From contig UQBX01000018.1 of NCBI GenBank assembly GCA_900539425.1, forward strand, positions 1 to 48,733: a DNA stretch of 48,733 nt. Direction: 5' to 3'. Made by a program: the position numbers and the translations under genes. Of the stretch, positions 42,254 through 48,733 are shown in pieces. How positions within the stretch are numbered: the stretch's first letter is position 1; every line of letters begins with the position of its first letter. The stretch is from an uncultured Oscillospiraceae bacterium (lineage in GTDB: Bacteria; Bacillota; Clostridia; Oscillospirales; Acutalibacteraceae). The notes beneath the pieces were generated by a model, which worked only from the letters and a program-made list of their open reading frames with translations, was not told the DNA's origin and made no database searches.

Positions 42254-43291
42254 ATGATTGAAAGAGTGACAAAAAACAATCTGGAAGAATTCGAAAAATT
42301 TATCAAGGAGCATCCTAAGGGACTGTTTCAGCATTCGTCAAAATGGGCAAAGGTAAAATCAGCATGGAAATGGGAAGCAATAATGCTCAAAGACGATAAC
42401 GGAAATATAAAAGGAGCGGCTGCGGCGCTTATAAGATTTGTACCTGTTATCAAGTATTCTCTTTTCTATGTATGCAGAGGATTTGTTGCGGATGAGGATG
42501 ATTTTGATACTTTTGACAAGCTCTTTGACGGTCTTATGAAACTTGCCAAAAAATACAAGGCTTACTGTATTAAAATAGACCCTGAAATCACTGTGCAGAA
42601 CAGCGCTTATAAAAAGCACCTTATAGAAAAAGGCTTTACAGAACTCAACCCGGGATGCCTTGATTTTGAAAATGTTCAGCCACGTTTTGTTTACTGTTTT
42701 GATTATAACAATATGACGGAAGATGAGCTTATGCTCACATTCAAACCCGATTACAGAAACAGAATAAGAAAAGCACCGAAAAAAGGTGTTGAAGTAAAGA
42801 TCATGGGCACTGAAGCTCTTGATGATTTCGTAAGAATAATGCAGGAGACGGGAAAAAGAGACGGATTTTCAACAAGGCCAAAGTGGTATTTTGAAAAGAT
42901 ACTCAACTGTATGGGCGATGACGCGCGGCTTTATATGGCATATTACGAAGGAAAAGCAATTGCCGGAACAATAGCCATTAAGTGGGGCAAAAACGTAGTA
43001 AAATACCAGTACGGCGCTTCATCAAACGCTCACAGAAACGTATATCCCAACTATGCTTTGCAGTGGGCTATGATGAAATGGGGTCTTGAAAACGGATGCG
43101 CTGTATATGATTTCGGCGGTATCAGCGGCGACTGTCAGAATCCCGACAATCCGCATTACGGACTGTGGAGATTTAAGCACGGTTTCGGCGGTTACATGAA
43201 AGAATTTATAGGCGAGTTTGACTATGTAATCAACAAACCGGTGTACAAGCTTTATAATCTTGCTATGGAGTTAAAGAAGAAATTAAGATGA
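42254..43291 (+). CDS. FemAB/FemX-family aminoacyltransferase
   Basis: This 345-residue cytosolic protein has the paired GNAT-like domains of Fem proteins. The N-terminal acceptor region FQHSSKWAKVKSAWKWEAIM is typical. The strand-turn RPRFVYCFDYNN / FKPDYRNRIRKAPKKGVEVK and the C-terminal VYDFGGISGDCQNPDNPHYG, GLWRFKHGFGG segments match the lipid II aminoacyltransferase core. Family members add amino acids from aminoacyl-tRNA to the peptidoglycan stem peptide bridge. The amino acid is unknown. It overlaps the racemase-family gene by 4 nt (ATGA). CGGAGGATC precedes the ATG. Confidence 0.9.
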   Translation: MIERVTKNNLEEFEKFIKEHPKGLFQHSSKWAKVKSAWKWEAIMLKDDNGNIKGAAAALIRFVPVIKYSLFYVCRGFVADEDDFDTFDKLFDGLMKLAKKYKAYCIKIDPEITVQNSAYKKHLIEKGFTELNPGCLDFENVQPRFVYCFDYNNMTEDELMLTFKPDYRNRIRKAPKKGVEVKIMGTEALDDFVRIMQETGKRDGFSTRPKWYFEKILNCMGDDARLYMAYYEGKAIAGTIAIKWGKNVVKYQYGASSNAHRNVYPNYALQWAMMKWGLENGCAVYDFGGISGDCQNPDNPHYGLWRFKHGFGGYMKEFIGEFDYVINKPVYKLYNLAMELKKKLR

Positions 43292-44364
43292 GCAGATATA
43301 TTATCGAAAAAGACAAACTTAAAGAAAATATTGAATTCGTCAAAAAGAAAGCTGGCGTTCCCGTAATCGGCGTTGTAAAAGGCAACGGCTACGGATTCGG
43401 AATAAAAGAGTTCTCTTCAGTTTTAAAAGAGTGCTCAATTGATTTCTTTGCCGTTACGGAAGTTACCGACATACCCGTTTTAAAAGAAATTCTCAGCGAA
43501 GATGACAGTATACTCGTCATGCGCTCCACCTGCATTGAAAGCGAAGCAAAGCAGATAGCAGAAAACGGCTGCATCGCAACAATAGGCTCTGAAGAAGCCT
43601 GCCGTGTTATGCAGAATGTTGCTCAATCGCTTAACACAAAAGTAAAATGTCATTTAAAAATAGACACAGGTATGGGAAGATACGGATTTATGCCGAGCGA
43701 AATAAGCAAAGCACTTAAATGCTACGAAATGCCAAACCTTGAATTTTGCGGTATCTACACCCACTTTTCAAGCGCTTTCAGAAACCCGGAATTAACAAAA
43801 GCTCAGCTTGCTGTATTTAAAGACTGTATTGAGCAAATACAGAATGCAGGTTTCAAAACTGGCATTGCACACTGCGCTAATTCCCCTGCCCTGCTGAATG
43901 TTGACGGCGTTTCAATGGATGCTGTACGCATAGGTTCAGCATTTACCGGAAGAGTAATAACAAAAGCTAAAACTCCTCTGCATAGGTTAGGCCGTCTTGA
44001 AGCTCAAGTGGTTGACGTAAAAACAGTTCCGAAAGGATATTCAATTGGATATAACGGTCTTTTCAAAACTGAAAGGGAAACTAAGATTGCTATAGTACCG
44101 ATTGGGCATTATGACGGTTTCGGACTGCAGAAAGAACGGGAAACAGCAGATCTGAGATACGTTCTTTCCGCTGCAAAGCAATATGCCAAGAAAAAGCAAA
44201 TGTATGTCAGAATTAACGGAAGAATGTATCATGTAATCGGAGAAATCGGTCTTTCACACACGGCTGTTGATATTACGGATTCCGATGTTAAGGCAGGAGA
44301 TACAGCAAGCGTTGACATATCGCCTTTAATGGTAAATCCAAGATTAGAAAGAAAATATATATAA
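43288..44364 (+). CDS. Alanine racemase family PLP enzyme
   Basis: This is a 358-residue fold-type III PLP enzyme. VVKGNGYGFG holds the Schiff-base Lys31, HLKIDTGMGRYGF the carboxylate-binding Arg, and GYNGLF the catalytic Tyr255. The usual C-terminal CMDQ loop of alanine racemases is replaced by GEIGLSHTAVDIT, and the Tyr/Ala pattern after VPIG differs (VPIGHYDGF). It could racemise alanine or another amino acid such as serine. Its start overlaps the FemAB gene by 4 nt, so the pair is coupled, which suggests a shared wall function. Ends at a strong terminator. Confidence 0.88.
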   Translation: MSRYIIEKDKLKENIEFVKKKAGVPVIGVVKGNGYGFGIKEFSSVLKECSIDFFAVTEVTDIPVLKEILSEDDSILVMRSTCIESEAKQIAENGCIATIGSEEACRVMQNVAQSLNTKVKCHLKIDTGMGRYGFMPSEISKALKCYEMPNLEFCGIYTHFSSAFRNPELTKAQLAVFKDCIEQIQNAGFKTGIAHCANSPALLNVDGVSMDAVRIGSAFTGRVITKAKTPLHRLGRLEAQVVDVKTVPKGYSIGYNGLFKTERETKIAIVPIGHYDGFGLQKERETADLRYVLSAAKQYAKKKQMYVRINGRMYHVIGEIGLSHTAVDITDSDVKAGDTASVDISPLMVNPRLERKYI

Positions 44365-44370
44365 TAAAAG

Positions 44371-44402
44371 AAAAGGTCTGGACATATGTTCAGACCTTTT
44401 TT
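44371..44402. terminator. Bidirectional terminator after racemase gene
   Basis: A long stem (AAAAGGTCTG with CAGACCTTTT plus three inner pairs, four-base loop) carries T runs on both strands. It also closes the trxB unit from the other side. Confidence 0.92.
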
Positions 44403-44413
44403 ATAAGTTGTTG

Positions 44414-45337
44414 TCAGTTATGCTCGGCAAGATATTCAACAGCAAAGTGGACGGCTACTGCACCGTCAGCCGCCGCTGTAACGATCTGGCGAAGAGGTTT
44501 TGTACGCACATCACCCACAGCATAAACACCGTCAACACTTGAACGGCAGGTTTCGTCAGCTATGATATATCCTTTGTCATCAAGAGAAACAGAGTTTTCC
44601 AGAAAATAGGTAACGGGTTTTCTGCCTATGCTTACAAAAACTCCGTCAACGGGCACTTTGATTTCCTGATTAGTTACGGTATTTTTTATTAATGCACCGC
44701 TTATTCTTTCTTCGGCAGTAAATTCAACGGGAACGCTGTTCCACAATACTTCAACATTTTCTGCATGCAAAAGCGGATCAACAAGTATTTTTTCCGCTCT
44801 GAAAGTATCCCTGCGATGAACAACATAAACTTTCTTTGCAAATCTTGCCAAAAATAGCGCGTCCGCTACTGCTGTATTTCCGCCGCCTACAACCATTACG
44901 GTCTTATCTTTATAAAATCTGCCGTCACAATGCGCGCAATAATGAATTCCTTTTCCGATATACTCGCGCTCGTTTTTTACACCGAGTTCATTTGGATCAG
45001 CGCCGGTTGAAACTACCACGGTTTTTGCGAAGTACGTTTTTCCTGCAGTATTTACAGCCTTTACATCATTTTTAAAATCAACGGAATTTACCTGCTCAAG
45101 AATAGTTTTAACGCCGAATCTTTCCGCTCCGTTTTTCATTTTCATTCCGAGTGTAAAACCATCTATACCCTCATCAAAACCAGGATAGTTATCTATAACA
45201 TCGGTAAGCGCCATCTGCCCGCCTGCTCCGGCTTTTTCTATAAGTACGGCATCAAGACCTGCGCGTGCGGCGTAAAGCGCCGCTGTATATCCGGCGGGGC
45301 CGCCTCCAATGATAATCATATCGTAAACGTGTTCCAT
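44414..45337 (-). CDS. trxB: Thioredoxin reductase
   Basis: This 307-residue flavoenzyme starts DMIIIGGGPAGYTAALYAARA (FAD loop) and contains the redox pair CAHC (Cys134, Cys137) followed by DGRFYKDKTVMVVGGG, the pyridine-nucleotide loop. GVFVSIGRKP and VDGVYAVGDVRTKPLRQI complete the family. It uses reduced pyridine nucleotide or ferredoxin to reduce thioredoxin, encoded by trxA at 46583. GGAGGTAATTCT precedes the ATG. Its promoter bears the GTGAC-type palindrome shared with trxA. Confidence 0.96.
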   Translation of the reverse strand: MEHVYDMIIIGGGPAGYTAALYAARAGLDAVLIEKAGAGGQMALTDVIDNYPGFDEGIDGFTLGMKMKNGAERFGVKTILEQVNSVDFKNDVKAVNTAGKTYFAKTVVVSTGADPNELGVKNEREYIGKGIHYCAHCDGRFYKDKTVMVVGGGNTAVADALFLARFAKKVYVVHRRDTFRAEKILVDPLLHAENVEVLWNSVPVEFTAEERISGALIKNTVTNQEIKVPVDGVFVSIGRKPVTYFLENSVSLDDKGYIIADETCRSSVDGVYAVGDVRTKPLRQIVTAAADGAVAVHFAVEYLAEHN

Positions 45338-45361
45338 AGAATTACCTCCTTTACAATTCTT

Positions 45362-45401
45362 ATTATATACATATTCAGAATATTTTCAGTGACAATATCA
45401 C
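45362..45401 (-). promoter_or_regulatory. trxB promoter with Crp/Fnr-type operator
   Basis: On the minus strand the palindrome GTGATATTGTCAC (45401-45389) lies 21 bases before TATAAT (45367-45362), centre about -40. No good -35 hexamer is present (best is ACTGAA), as expected for an activator-dependent promoter. Confidence 0.7.
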
Positions 45402-45415
45402 AATACTTAGCGATA

Positions 45416-45444
45416 TTGACATAAATTAAAAATGGGAGTATATT
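45416..45444 (+). promoter_or_regulatory. Promoter of the NifX-like gene
   Basis: Perfect TTGACA (45416-45421), a 17-base spacer and TATATT (45439-45444) precede the ATG by 29 bases. The palindrome at 45389-45401 is centred about 56 bases upstream of the predicted start, so it could also act here. Confidence 0.65.
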
Positions 45445-45473
45445 TTTCATATATAAAATTTCGGAGGTAAATT

Positions 45474-45872
45474 ATGAAAATAGCAGTTACATATGATAAC
45501 GGTAATATATTTCAGCATTTCGGAAAAACACATCAATTCAAGATTTATGAAATTGAGGACGGAAATATTATAAATAGCGAAATAGTTGACACAAACGGCA
45601 CGGGTCATGGCGCACTTGCTGTATTTCTTAAAGCATTAAGGGTAAAAGTACTTATATGCGGCGGGATCGGCGCAGGAGCGCAAAATGCTCTTGCCGACGC
45701 CAAAATAGAGCTTTACGGCGGAGTCAGCGGCAGCGCCGATGATGCGGCCGCGGCTTACGCAAAAGGAGAATTGAAGTTTAATCCTGACATCAAATGCGAC
45801 CATCATTCAGAACATCACGAGGGCTCTGATTGCGGGCACGGCGGATGCTCAGAGCATAATTGCCACAACTAA
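45474..45872 (+). CDS. NifB/NifX-family (dinitrogenase iron-molybdenum cofactor) protein with His/Cys-rich tail
   Basis: This is a 132-residue protein. Residues 1-105 form the NifX/NafY domain (MKIAVTYDNGNIFQHFGKTH, LICGGIGAGAQNAL), an iron-sulfur-cofactor-binding fold common in anaerobes without nitrogenase. The last ~25 residues carry seven His and four Cys (for example CDHHSEHHEG and CGHGGCSEHNCH), a likely metal-binding tail. It is presumably an iron-sulfur carrier or metal sensor rather than a nitrogen-fixation protein; no nif genes are nearby. GGAGGTAAATT precedes the ATG. A hairpin follows before the Crp/Fnr gene. Confidence 0.88.
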   Translation: MKIAVTYDNGNIFQHFGKTHQFKIYEIEDGNIINSEIVDTNGTGHGALAVFLKALRVKVLICGGIGAGAQNALADAKIELYGGVSGSADDAAAAYAKGELKFNPDIKCDHHSEHHEGSDCGHGGCSEHNCHN

Positions 45873-45877
45873 GATAA

Positions 45878-45901
45878 AAGCGCACCTATAAAGGTGCGCT
45901 T
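45878..45901 (+). terminator. Hairpin between NifX-like and Crp/Fnr genes (attenuator-like)
   Basis: A perfect 10-bp stem AAGCGCACCT/AGGTGCGCTT with an ATAA loop is followed only by TAAATA, so termination is likely to be partial and would lower the regulator relative to the NifX-like protein. The AAGGTG of the 3' arm might also act as ribosome site for an ATG at 45908. Confidence 0.55.
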
Positions 45902-45919
45902 AAATACATGGTGAAATTT

Positions 45920-46594
45920 ATGGGAAATTCTGTTTTTGAACCTTATCTGAAAGAAATATTTCCGTTTTGGAACAACATTTCACAATCCGATAAAGACTTA
46001 CTCTGCAATAATACACACGCTCTGACATACACAAAAGGCTCAATAATTCATGACGGAGCTGACTGCTCCGGCGTAATACTTGTACGCACCGGATGCATCA
46101 GAGTATATATTGTTTCAGAGAACGGCAAGGAAGTTACTCTTTACCGTCTGTATCCCGGTGATATCTGTATGCTGTCTGCATCCTGTGTTATTCAGGCAGT
46201 CACATTTGATGTAACAATTGACGCGGAAGAAAACAGCGAATGTTTTGTAATAAGCCCTCAAGCGTTTTCTAAAGTTTCAGAAAATAATCCGCAAATAAGG
46301 ATTTTTGCTCTTGAGACCGCAGTAAGCCGATTTTCAGACGTTATGTGGGTAATGCAGCAAATACTGTTTATGAGCACAGATAAACGCCTTGCAGTATTTC
46401 TTACTGATGAATCGGCACGAACAGGAAGCAGCACCATTGAACTTACTCACGAGCAGATAGCCAAATATATAGGCTCTGCCCGAGAGGTAGTTTCAAGAAT
46501 GCTGAAGTATTTTTCAACTGAGGGCATTGTTGAGGTATCCAGAAAAGGAATTAAGATAACAGATAAAGAAAAGCTAAGGCAATTAACCCTCTAA
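45920..46594 (+). CDS. Crp/Fnr-family transcriptional regulator
   Basis: This 224-residue protein has an N-terminal cyclic-nucleotide-binding-like jelly roll (GVILVRTGCIRVY, LYRLYPGDICMLSASC), a long dimer helix (~115-145), and a C-terminal winged helix. The recognition helix GSAREVVSRMLK carries Arg188, Glu189 and Arg193 with the spacing that in CRP (R180, E181, R185) reads GTGA half-sites. Cys residues in the sensor could ligate haem or iron-sulfur, but no FNR-like Cys set is clear. The ATG at 45920 has GGTGA upstream; an in-frame ATG at 45908 is possible. It probably controls trxA, trxB and this cluster. Confidence 0.92.
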   Translation: MGNSVFEPYLKEIFPFWNNISQSDKDLLCNNTHALTYTKGSIIHDGADCSGVILVRTGCIRVYIVSENGKEVTLYRLYPGDICMLSASCVIQAVTFDVTIDAEENSECFVISPQAFSKVSENNPQIRIFALETAVSRFSDVMWVMQQILFMSTDKRLAVFLTDESARTGSSTIELTHEQIAKYIGSAREVVSRMLKYFSTEGIVEVSRKGIKITDKEKLRQLTL

Positions 46595-46891
46595 CATTTC
46601 AAGTATCTGCTCTTTCGGTCTTGCACCGGCAGACTGCTCAACAATCTGGCCGTTTTTCATAACTACAAGTGTAGGAATAGTAGTTACACCGAAAGCCTGG
46701 GCAAGCTGAGGTTCTTCGTCAACATTAATCTTGCCTACAAGATACTGCTGATTTTCCTCTGCTATCTCATCAACAAACGGAGAAACCATTCTGCACGGGC
46801 CGCACCAATCTGCATAAAAATCGAGCAAAACTGTTTTCTCACTGTTTTTAACTGAATCAAAATTATTTAAACCTACTTTTAATACTGACAT
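46583..46891 (-). CDS. trxA: Thioredoxin
   Basis: This 102-residue protein has the thioredoxin fold. VLLDFYADWCGPCRMVSPF holds the CGPC pair (Cys30, Cys33), and TTIPTLVVMKNGQIV provides the cis-Pro loop. It reduces protein disulfides and accepts electrons from TrxB. Its 3' end overlaps the convergent Crp/Fnr gene by 12 nt. AAGGATG precedes the ATG, and the promoter has the palindrome described at 46925-46965. Confidence 0.97.
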   Translation of the reverse strand: MSVLKVGLNNFDSVKNSEKTVLLDFYADWCGPCRMVSPFVDEIAEENQQYLVGKINVDEEPQLAQAFGVTTIPTLVVMKNGQIVEQSAGARPKEQILEMLEG

Positions 46892-46924
46892 ATTAAATCA
46901 TCCTTTCTTTTTGTTTGTGATGTT

Positions 46925-46965
46925 ATTATAACCCGCAAAAAAATATTATTCAGTGACTTTGTCAC
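46925..46965 (-). promoter_or_regulatory. trxA promoter with Crp/Fnr-type operator
   Basis: On the minus strand the perfect palindrome GTGAC-AAA-GTCAC (46965-46953) lies 22 bases before TATAAT (46930-46925), centre about -41, the class II activator position. The flanks TTCAGTGAC and TCACAA (plus strand) are shared with the trxB site. Confidence 0.75.
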
Positions 46966-46997
46966 AAATTAAAAACCTGCGCTTTAACTGCGCAGGC
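46966..46997. terminator. Terminator between membrane protein and trxA region
   Basis: The 7-bp stem CCTGCGC/GCGCAGG (46976-46982 with 46990-46996) has T runs on both strands. On the minus strand it ends the membrane-protein gene just before the trxA operator. Confidence 0.85.
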
Positions 46998-47001
46998 TTT
47001 T

Positions 47002-47538
47002 TTATACTTTAAAAATATCAAGAATTCTTTTTTCTATTCTTTTTTCATACAATACCAGAAAATTTTTAAGCAGTAAATCATATAGAATGAAAACCACATT
47101 CATAAGAACAGCAAAAAGAATAATCATTGCCGCAGAAAAATTTCCGTCCTCAAAAAACGGTATGCCGAACAAAAAGTAAGCTATAAGCTCAACCAATGTT
47201 ATCGCGGCATTGAAAACAAGAAATTTCAGAATAACTCTTAACGGTTTTATTTTTATATTCTCTAAATAGCTCTTTATAATAGGATAGTAGCCGAAAAATA
47301 ATGTGTACATAAGCACGGCTTCCTTGTCCGGGACAATAATAAACGAAATAAGGCTTGACGAAATAAATACAAACCATGCGCTGGAGCACGAAAAAGTCTT
47401 TTTTACCATGATTATCAGCACGCCTAAAATCATAGGAACTACATAAGTAAATACGTAAAAGAGACTTGAGCAGAACATAAGGGCAACGGACAGTGCGGCT
47501 GTGACTCCGCTTACAGCAACTTTAACAGATTGTTTCAT
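47002..47538 (-). CDS. Small integral membrane protein, possibly ECF-transporter S-component-like
   Basis: This 178-residue protein has five to six hydrophobic segments (SGVTAALSVALMFCSSLFYV, TYVVPMILGVLIIMV and onward) and a basic C-terminus (YEKRIEKRILDIFKV). The start MKQSVKVAVSGVTAAL resembles the opening of ECF S-components, but substrate residues are not recognisable, and no ECF ATPase is near. The ATG at 47538 is chosen because GGTGAT precedes it; longer starts at 47553 and 47616 lack a ribosome site. Confidence 0.65.
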   Translation of the reverse strand: MKQSVKVAVSGVTAALSVALMFCSSLFYVFTYVVPMILGVLIIMVKKTFSCSSAWFVFISSSLISFIIVPDKEAVLMYTLFFGYYPIIKSYLENIKIKPLRVILKFLVFNAAITLVELIAYFLFGIPFFEDGNFSAAMIILFAVLMNVVFILYDLLLKNFLVLYEKRIEKRILDIFKV

Positions 47539-47554
47539 AATATCACCAACCATT

Positions 47555-47585
47555 ATTATACAAAAAATTGTGTATTTATTGTAAA
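47555..47585 (-). promoter_or_regulatory. Candidate promoter of the small membrane protein gene
   Basis: On the minus strand TTTACA (47585-47580) and TATAAT (47560-47555) are 19 bases apart; an overlapping TTACAA would give 18. Spacing is long, so moderate support. Confidence 0.45.
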
Positions 47586-47682
47586 TTATTCGTGAATTGT
47601 TGTGTTCTATAATCAAAATAATATTTACTTTTCAAAAAAAAATATATATAATATATAAAAAGGCTCTAAGAGGTGTCAGTTA

Positions 47683-48642
47683 ATGATAAAAAAAATTAGC
47701 GCTGTGTTATTATGCGTCTGCCTTGTTACATGCGTGTTTGCAGCATGCAGTAAAAACGAAGAAACAGCCGATACTGCAGGCGGACTTGAAGACAGCATTG
47801 TTGAATACGGTTTTGAAGTTGATGAGGATGGAAATACCGTTGCCGTTGTTTATGAAGACGGAAAAGCTTATGTGCTTGACGCCGAAGGGAACAAAACTGA
47901 TAAAACGATAGACAATCCTCAGAATATGCCTTCACAGGACAGCGATTCCGGAAGCTCTGAAAATTCCGGAAACAGCAGTGAAGAACCCGGTACAAGCCCT
48001 GTCACCGTACCTGACAGAGAAGATGTTACCAACAATACAGACGATGCCGTAGGTACTACAAGCCCGGAATTAACAACCCTGCCTCTTGACAAGGATAAAG
48101 TACCAGACACATCTCAGTCCGGTGAAACCGTTGAATTCAATGACAGTGATATAAAAACCGTTACTAATATGCTTGAGGTTCCATACCTATACACAAGCAA
48201 CTTTGAAAGCAATCAGAATGTTCCTATTGACGTTGCAACTCACGTTGCCTGCTGGATGCTTCAGAGAGAAAATCTTGATACAAACAACTTTGCAAGCGGA
48301 ACGGTAGTAATTGATCTGTTTAACTATTTTGCAAAAACTGTTGTTTCATTTAAAACAGAATGCAACACATACACTTCTGATGATGTGGACAATGCCGCAC
48401 CCATCAAATACAACAGTAAAAACGATACATTTACGGTTACAGGCAATTCTTATGAAAAGCACACACACACTGTAACCATTAAGCAGATACAGGATCTCGG
48501 AAACAACAACTATTATAAAGTAATCGCAGATGTAAAAGGCATAGATTCAAGCTGTAAAAAGACTTCTGTTGTTGCTGTTATTCAGAAAAATAAACTTGAT
48601 ACTTCACTTGGCTTTTCAGTGAAAGCTCTTCAGTGGAAATAA
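47683..48642 (+). CDS. Putative lipoprotein with Ser/Thr/Pro-rich linker
   Basis: This 319-residue secreted protein begins MIKKISAVLLCVCLVTCVFAAC, a signal peptide with lipobox and Cys22. A ~55-residue beta-like segment with DGN/EDG turns (VDEDGNTVAVVYEDGKAYVL) is followed by a low-complexity linker rich in Ser, Gly, Asn, Pro and Thr (~88-150). A ~165-residue C-terminal domain without recognisable motif ends it; mixed alpha/beta, one Cys pair possible. GAGGTGTC precedes the ATG. Its function is unknown. The remaining 91 bases to the window end show no gene or clear terminator. Confidence 0.8.
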   Translation: MIKKISAVLLCVCLVTCVFAACSKNEETADTAGGLEDSIVEYGFEVDEDGNTVAVVYEDGKAYVLDAEGNKTDKTIDNPQNMPSQDSDSGSSENSGNSSEEPGTSPVTVPDREDVTNNTDDAVGTTSPELTTLPLDKDKVPDTSQSGETVEFNDSDIKTVTNMLEVPYLYTSNFESNQNVPIDVATHVACWMLQRENLDTNNFASGTVVIDLFNYFAKTVVSFKTECNTYTSDDVDNAAPIKYNSKNDTFTVTGNSYEKHTHTVTIKQIQDLGNNNYYKVIADVKGIDSSCKKTSVVAVIQKNKLDTSLGFSVKALQWK

Positions 48643-48733
48643 TCAAAAAATAATAATTATAAAAAAGCCCTTGATTTAATGCCCCAATTATCAAAAGACT
48701 ATTATCAAATAATTGATGCTATTAATGTATATC

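Overview
The window looks like a chromosomal segment of a low-GC, spore-forming anaerobic Firmicute of class Clostridia, most likely a Ruminococcaceae/Oscillospirales-type gut bacterium. The reasons are a SCIFF ranthipeptide precursor with its radical SAM maturase, the tepA–(ylzJ-like)–ftsK/spoIIIE order, Rex, a collagen-like surface or exosporium-type protein, CCA-encoding tRNA genes, plant-glycan glycosidases and acetate/lactate fermentation genes. I see no phage, transposon, CRISPR array or rRNA. Almost every base is in a recognisable gene or a short intergenic space, and no gene-free stretch exceeds about 300 bases.

Layout. 1-2.2 kb: the end of a collagen-like protein and a Na+-dependent (NSS) transporter. 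2.3-4.2 kb: a P-loop kinase-like protein, a membrane-bound XRE regulator with a YcxB-like domain, and tRNA-Leu(CAG). 4.3-7.8 kb: a six-helix membrane protein overlapping an Orn/Lys/Arg decarboxylase, then the SCIFF peptide and its maturase. 7.9-10.2 kb: an acyl-CoA:acetate-type CoA-transferase and a stand-alone E2-type acyltransferase domain. 10.3-14.1 kb (minus): an anchored GH30 glycosidase and a cytoplasmic GH2 glycosidase. 14.1-14.3 kb: a tRNA-Leu(TAG)/tRNA-Gly(CCC) operon. 14.4-20.2 kb (minus): tepA, ylzJ-like, a degenerate uppP, ftsK/spoIIIE, comEA, comFC and a yjbR-like gene. 20.3-24.9 kb: aconitase, NAD-type isocitrate dehydrogenase, rex and an unknown gene. 25-28 kb (minus): ldh, then an XRE/3-TM/BNR-repeat protein. 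28.2-34.1 kb (minus): two units, ackA-ydbC and alaS-hit-prt-lipoprotein. 34.3-42.1 kb: tmcAL (plus), then lacZ-comEC-holA-RNase M5-like (minus). 42.2-44.4 kb: a FemAB-like transferase overlapping an alanine-racemase-family gene. 44.4-46.9 kb: a redox cluster of trxB, a NifX-like protein, a Crp/Fnr regulator and trxA. 47-48.7 kb: a small membrane protein and a lipoprotein.

How the genes fit together. Central metabolism is fermentative. The window has acetate kinase, lactate dehydrogenase, a CoA-transferase and the oxidative aconitase/IDH branch, the last co-transcribed with the NADH sensor Rex. Glycan use is served by GH30+GH2 and a large LacZ. The strongest regulatory signal is a matched pair of palindromes (GTGAC-N3-GTCAC type) placed at about -40/-41 of both trxB and trxA. 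Each sits upstream of a perfect TATAAT box that lacks a good -35, and a Crp/Fnr gene with a CRP-like recognition helix lies between the two targets. A second regulatory candidate is the XRE/3-TM/BNR protein, whose upstream region carries five GTTTAC/GTAAAC boxes around its putative promoter. A third oddity is a UppP-like membrane protein in the ftsK operon that has lost the catalytic residues of its family.
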